Below, piece by piece: positions 5,793 to 5,960 of a DNA stretch of 5,960 nucleotides (position 1 is its first letter; every line of letters starts with the position of its first letter). The DNA is from Hyphomicrobiaceae bacterium (GTDB lineage Bacteria > Pseudomonadota > Alphaproteobacteria > Rhizobiales > Hyphomicrobiaceae), in contig JAFMSC010000093.1 in NCBI GenBank assembly GCA_017353825.1, positions 5,204-11,163 of the forward strand, read 5' to 3'. The position numbers and the translations under genes were made by a program. The notes below the pieces were generated by a model. It did not search any database and was not told the origin of the DNA. It saw nothing but the letters and a program-made list of their open reading frames with translations.

Positions 5793-5960
5793 AAGACTTT
5801 GCCACGCGTCGATCTCACACTCGCAGGAGGCGGGACAAGAGCACCAAGTTGACGCGACATGTTATCGACCCGCCGAGGCCGGTCGCTGCTTGGGCTTGCC
5901 GGGCGTGCGTCCCAGGACTTAGGGGGTTGGCGAGCCTCTTCCTTGTGGCATACGCTGGTT
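5793..5960. other. window end without a supported gene
   Basis: About 170 bases upstream of the cupin promoter. A plus-strand ATG at 5859 opens a frame to the window edge (34 codons, Arg/Gly/Leu-rich), with its nearest AGGAGG (5825-5830) some 28 bases away, too far. A minus-strand frame is also open from the edge down to TGA 5774-5776. Neither shows a family motif. Either could be the edge of a neighbouring gene; I see nothing decisive. Confidence 0.4.

Noticed and set aside
5740..5805. Upstream ATG 5805 for the cupin
   Set aside because: The extra 22 residues would cross the probable -10 box and the strong Shine-Dalgarno site, and do not look like cupin sequence.

Overview
This GC-rich window (about 60% or more by eye, with strong GC preference at third codon positions) looks like a proteobacterial chromosome or large replicon. 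The gene content (HME-type RND metal efflux, a cupredoxin, an NnrU-family protein, a YpsA/molybdenum-carrier-like protein and a small cupin) is typical of metabolically versatile alpha- or betaproteobacteria. The sequence alone does not fix the genus.

Left half (1-3703, plus strand): a metal-efflux cluster. It opens inside a CusA/CzcA-type RND inner-membrane pump whose N-terminus lies outside the window. Thirteen bases later comes a small exported protein resembling the metal-binding front part of CzcB-type adaptors. Then follows a periplasmic cupredoxin of the CopI-like type. The cupredoxin reading frame is broken twice: the signal peptide, the body and the C-terminal copper-ligand segment lie in three different frames, each step equal to the loss of one base. 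Together these genes would pump metal (copper or silver is most likely, given the cupredoxin) out of the cell and bind it in the periplasm. As written, the cupredoxin could not make a normal type-1 copper site.

Middle (3704-4135): about 430 bases with no gene I can support. It has two weak inverted repeats and two competing, unconvincing open frames, one on each strand. It separates the metal cluster from unrelated genes.

Right half (4136-5739): a plus-strand gene for a putative molybdenum-carrier (YpsA/LOG-like) protein meets, tail to tail with a 9-base gap, a minus-strand pair. The pair is a small cupin gene followed by an NnrU-family membrane protein gene. Both have strong Shine-Dalgarno sites that fix their starts, and a bulged hairpin sits in the 71-base gap between them. 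A plausible -10 box lies just upstream of the cupin. The last 200 or so bases hold no supported gene.

I found no clearly undescribed system. The best leads are the double-frameshifted cupredoxin, the pump's unusual TM4 acidic motif combined with loss of most of the CusA methionine triad, and the cupin-hairpin-NnrU arrangement.
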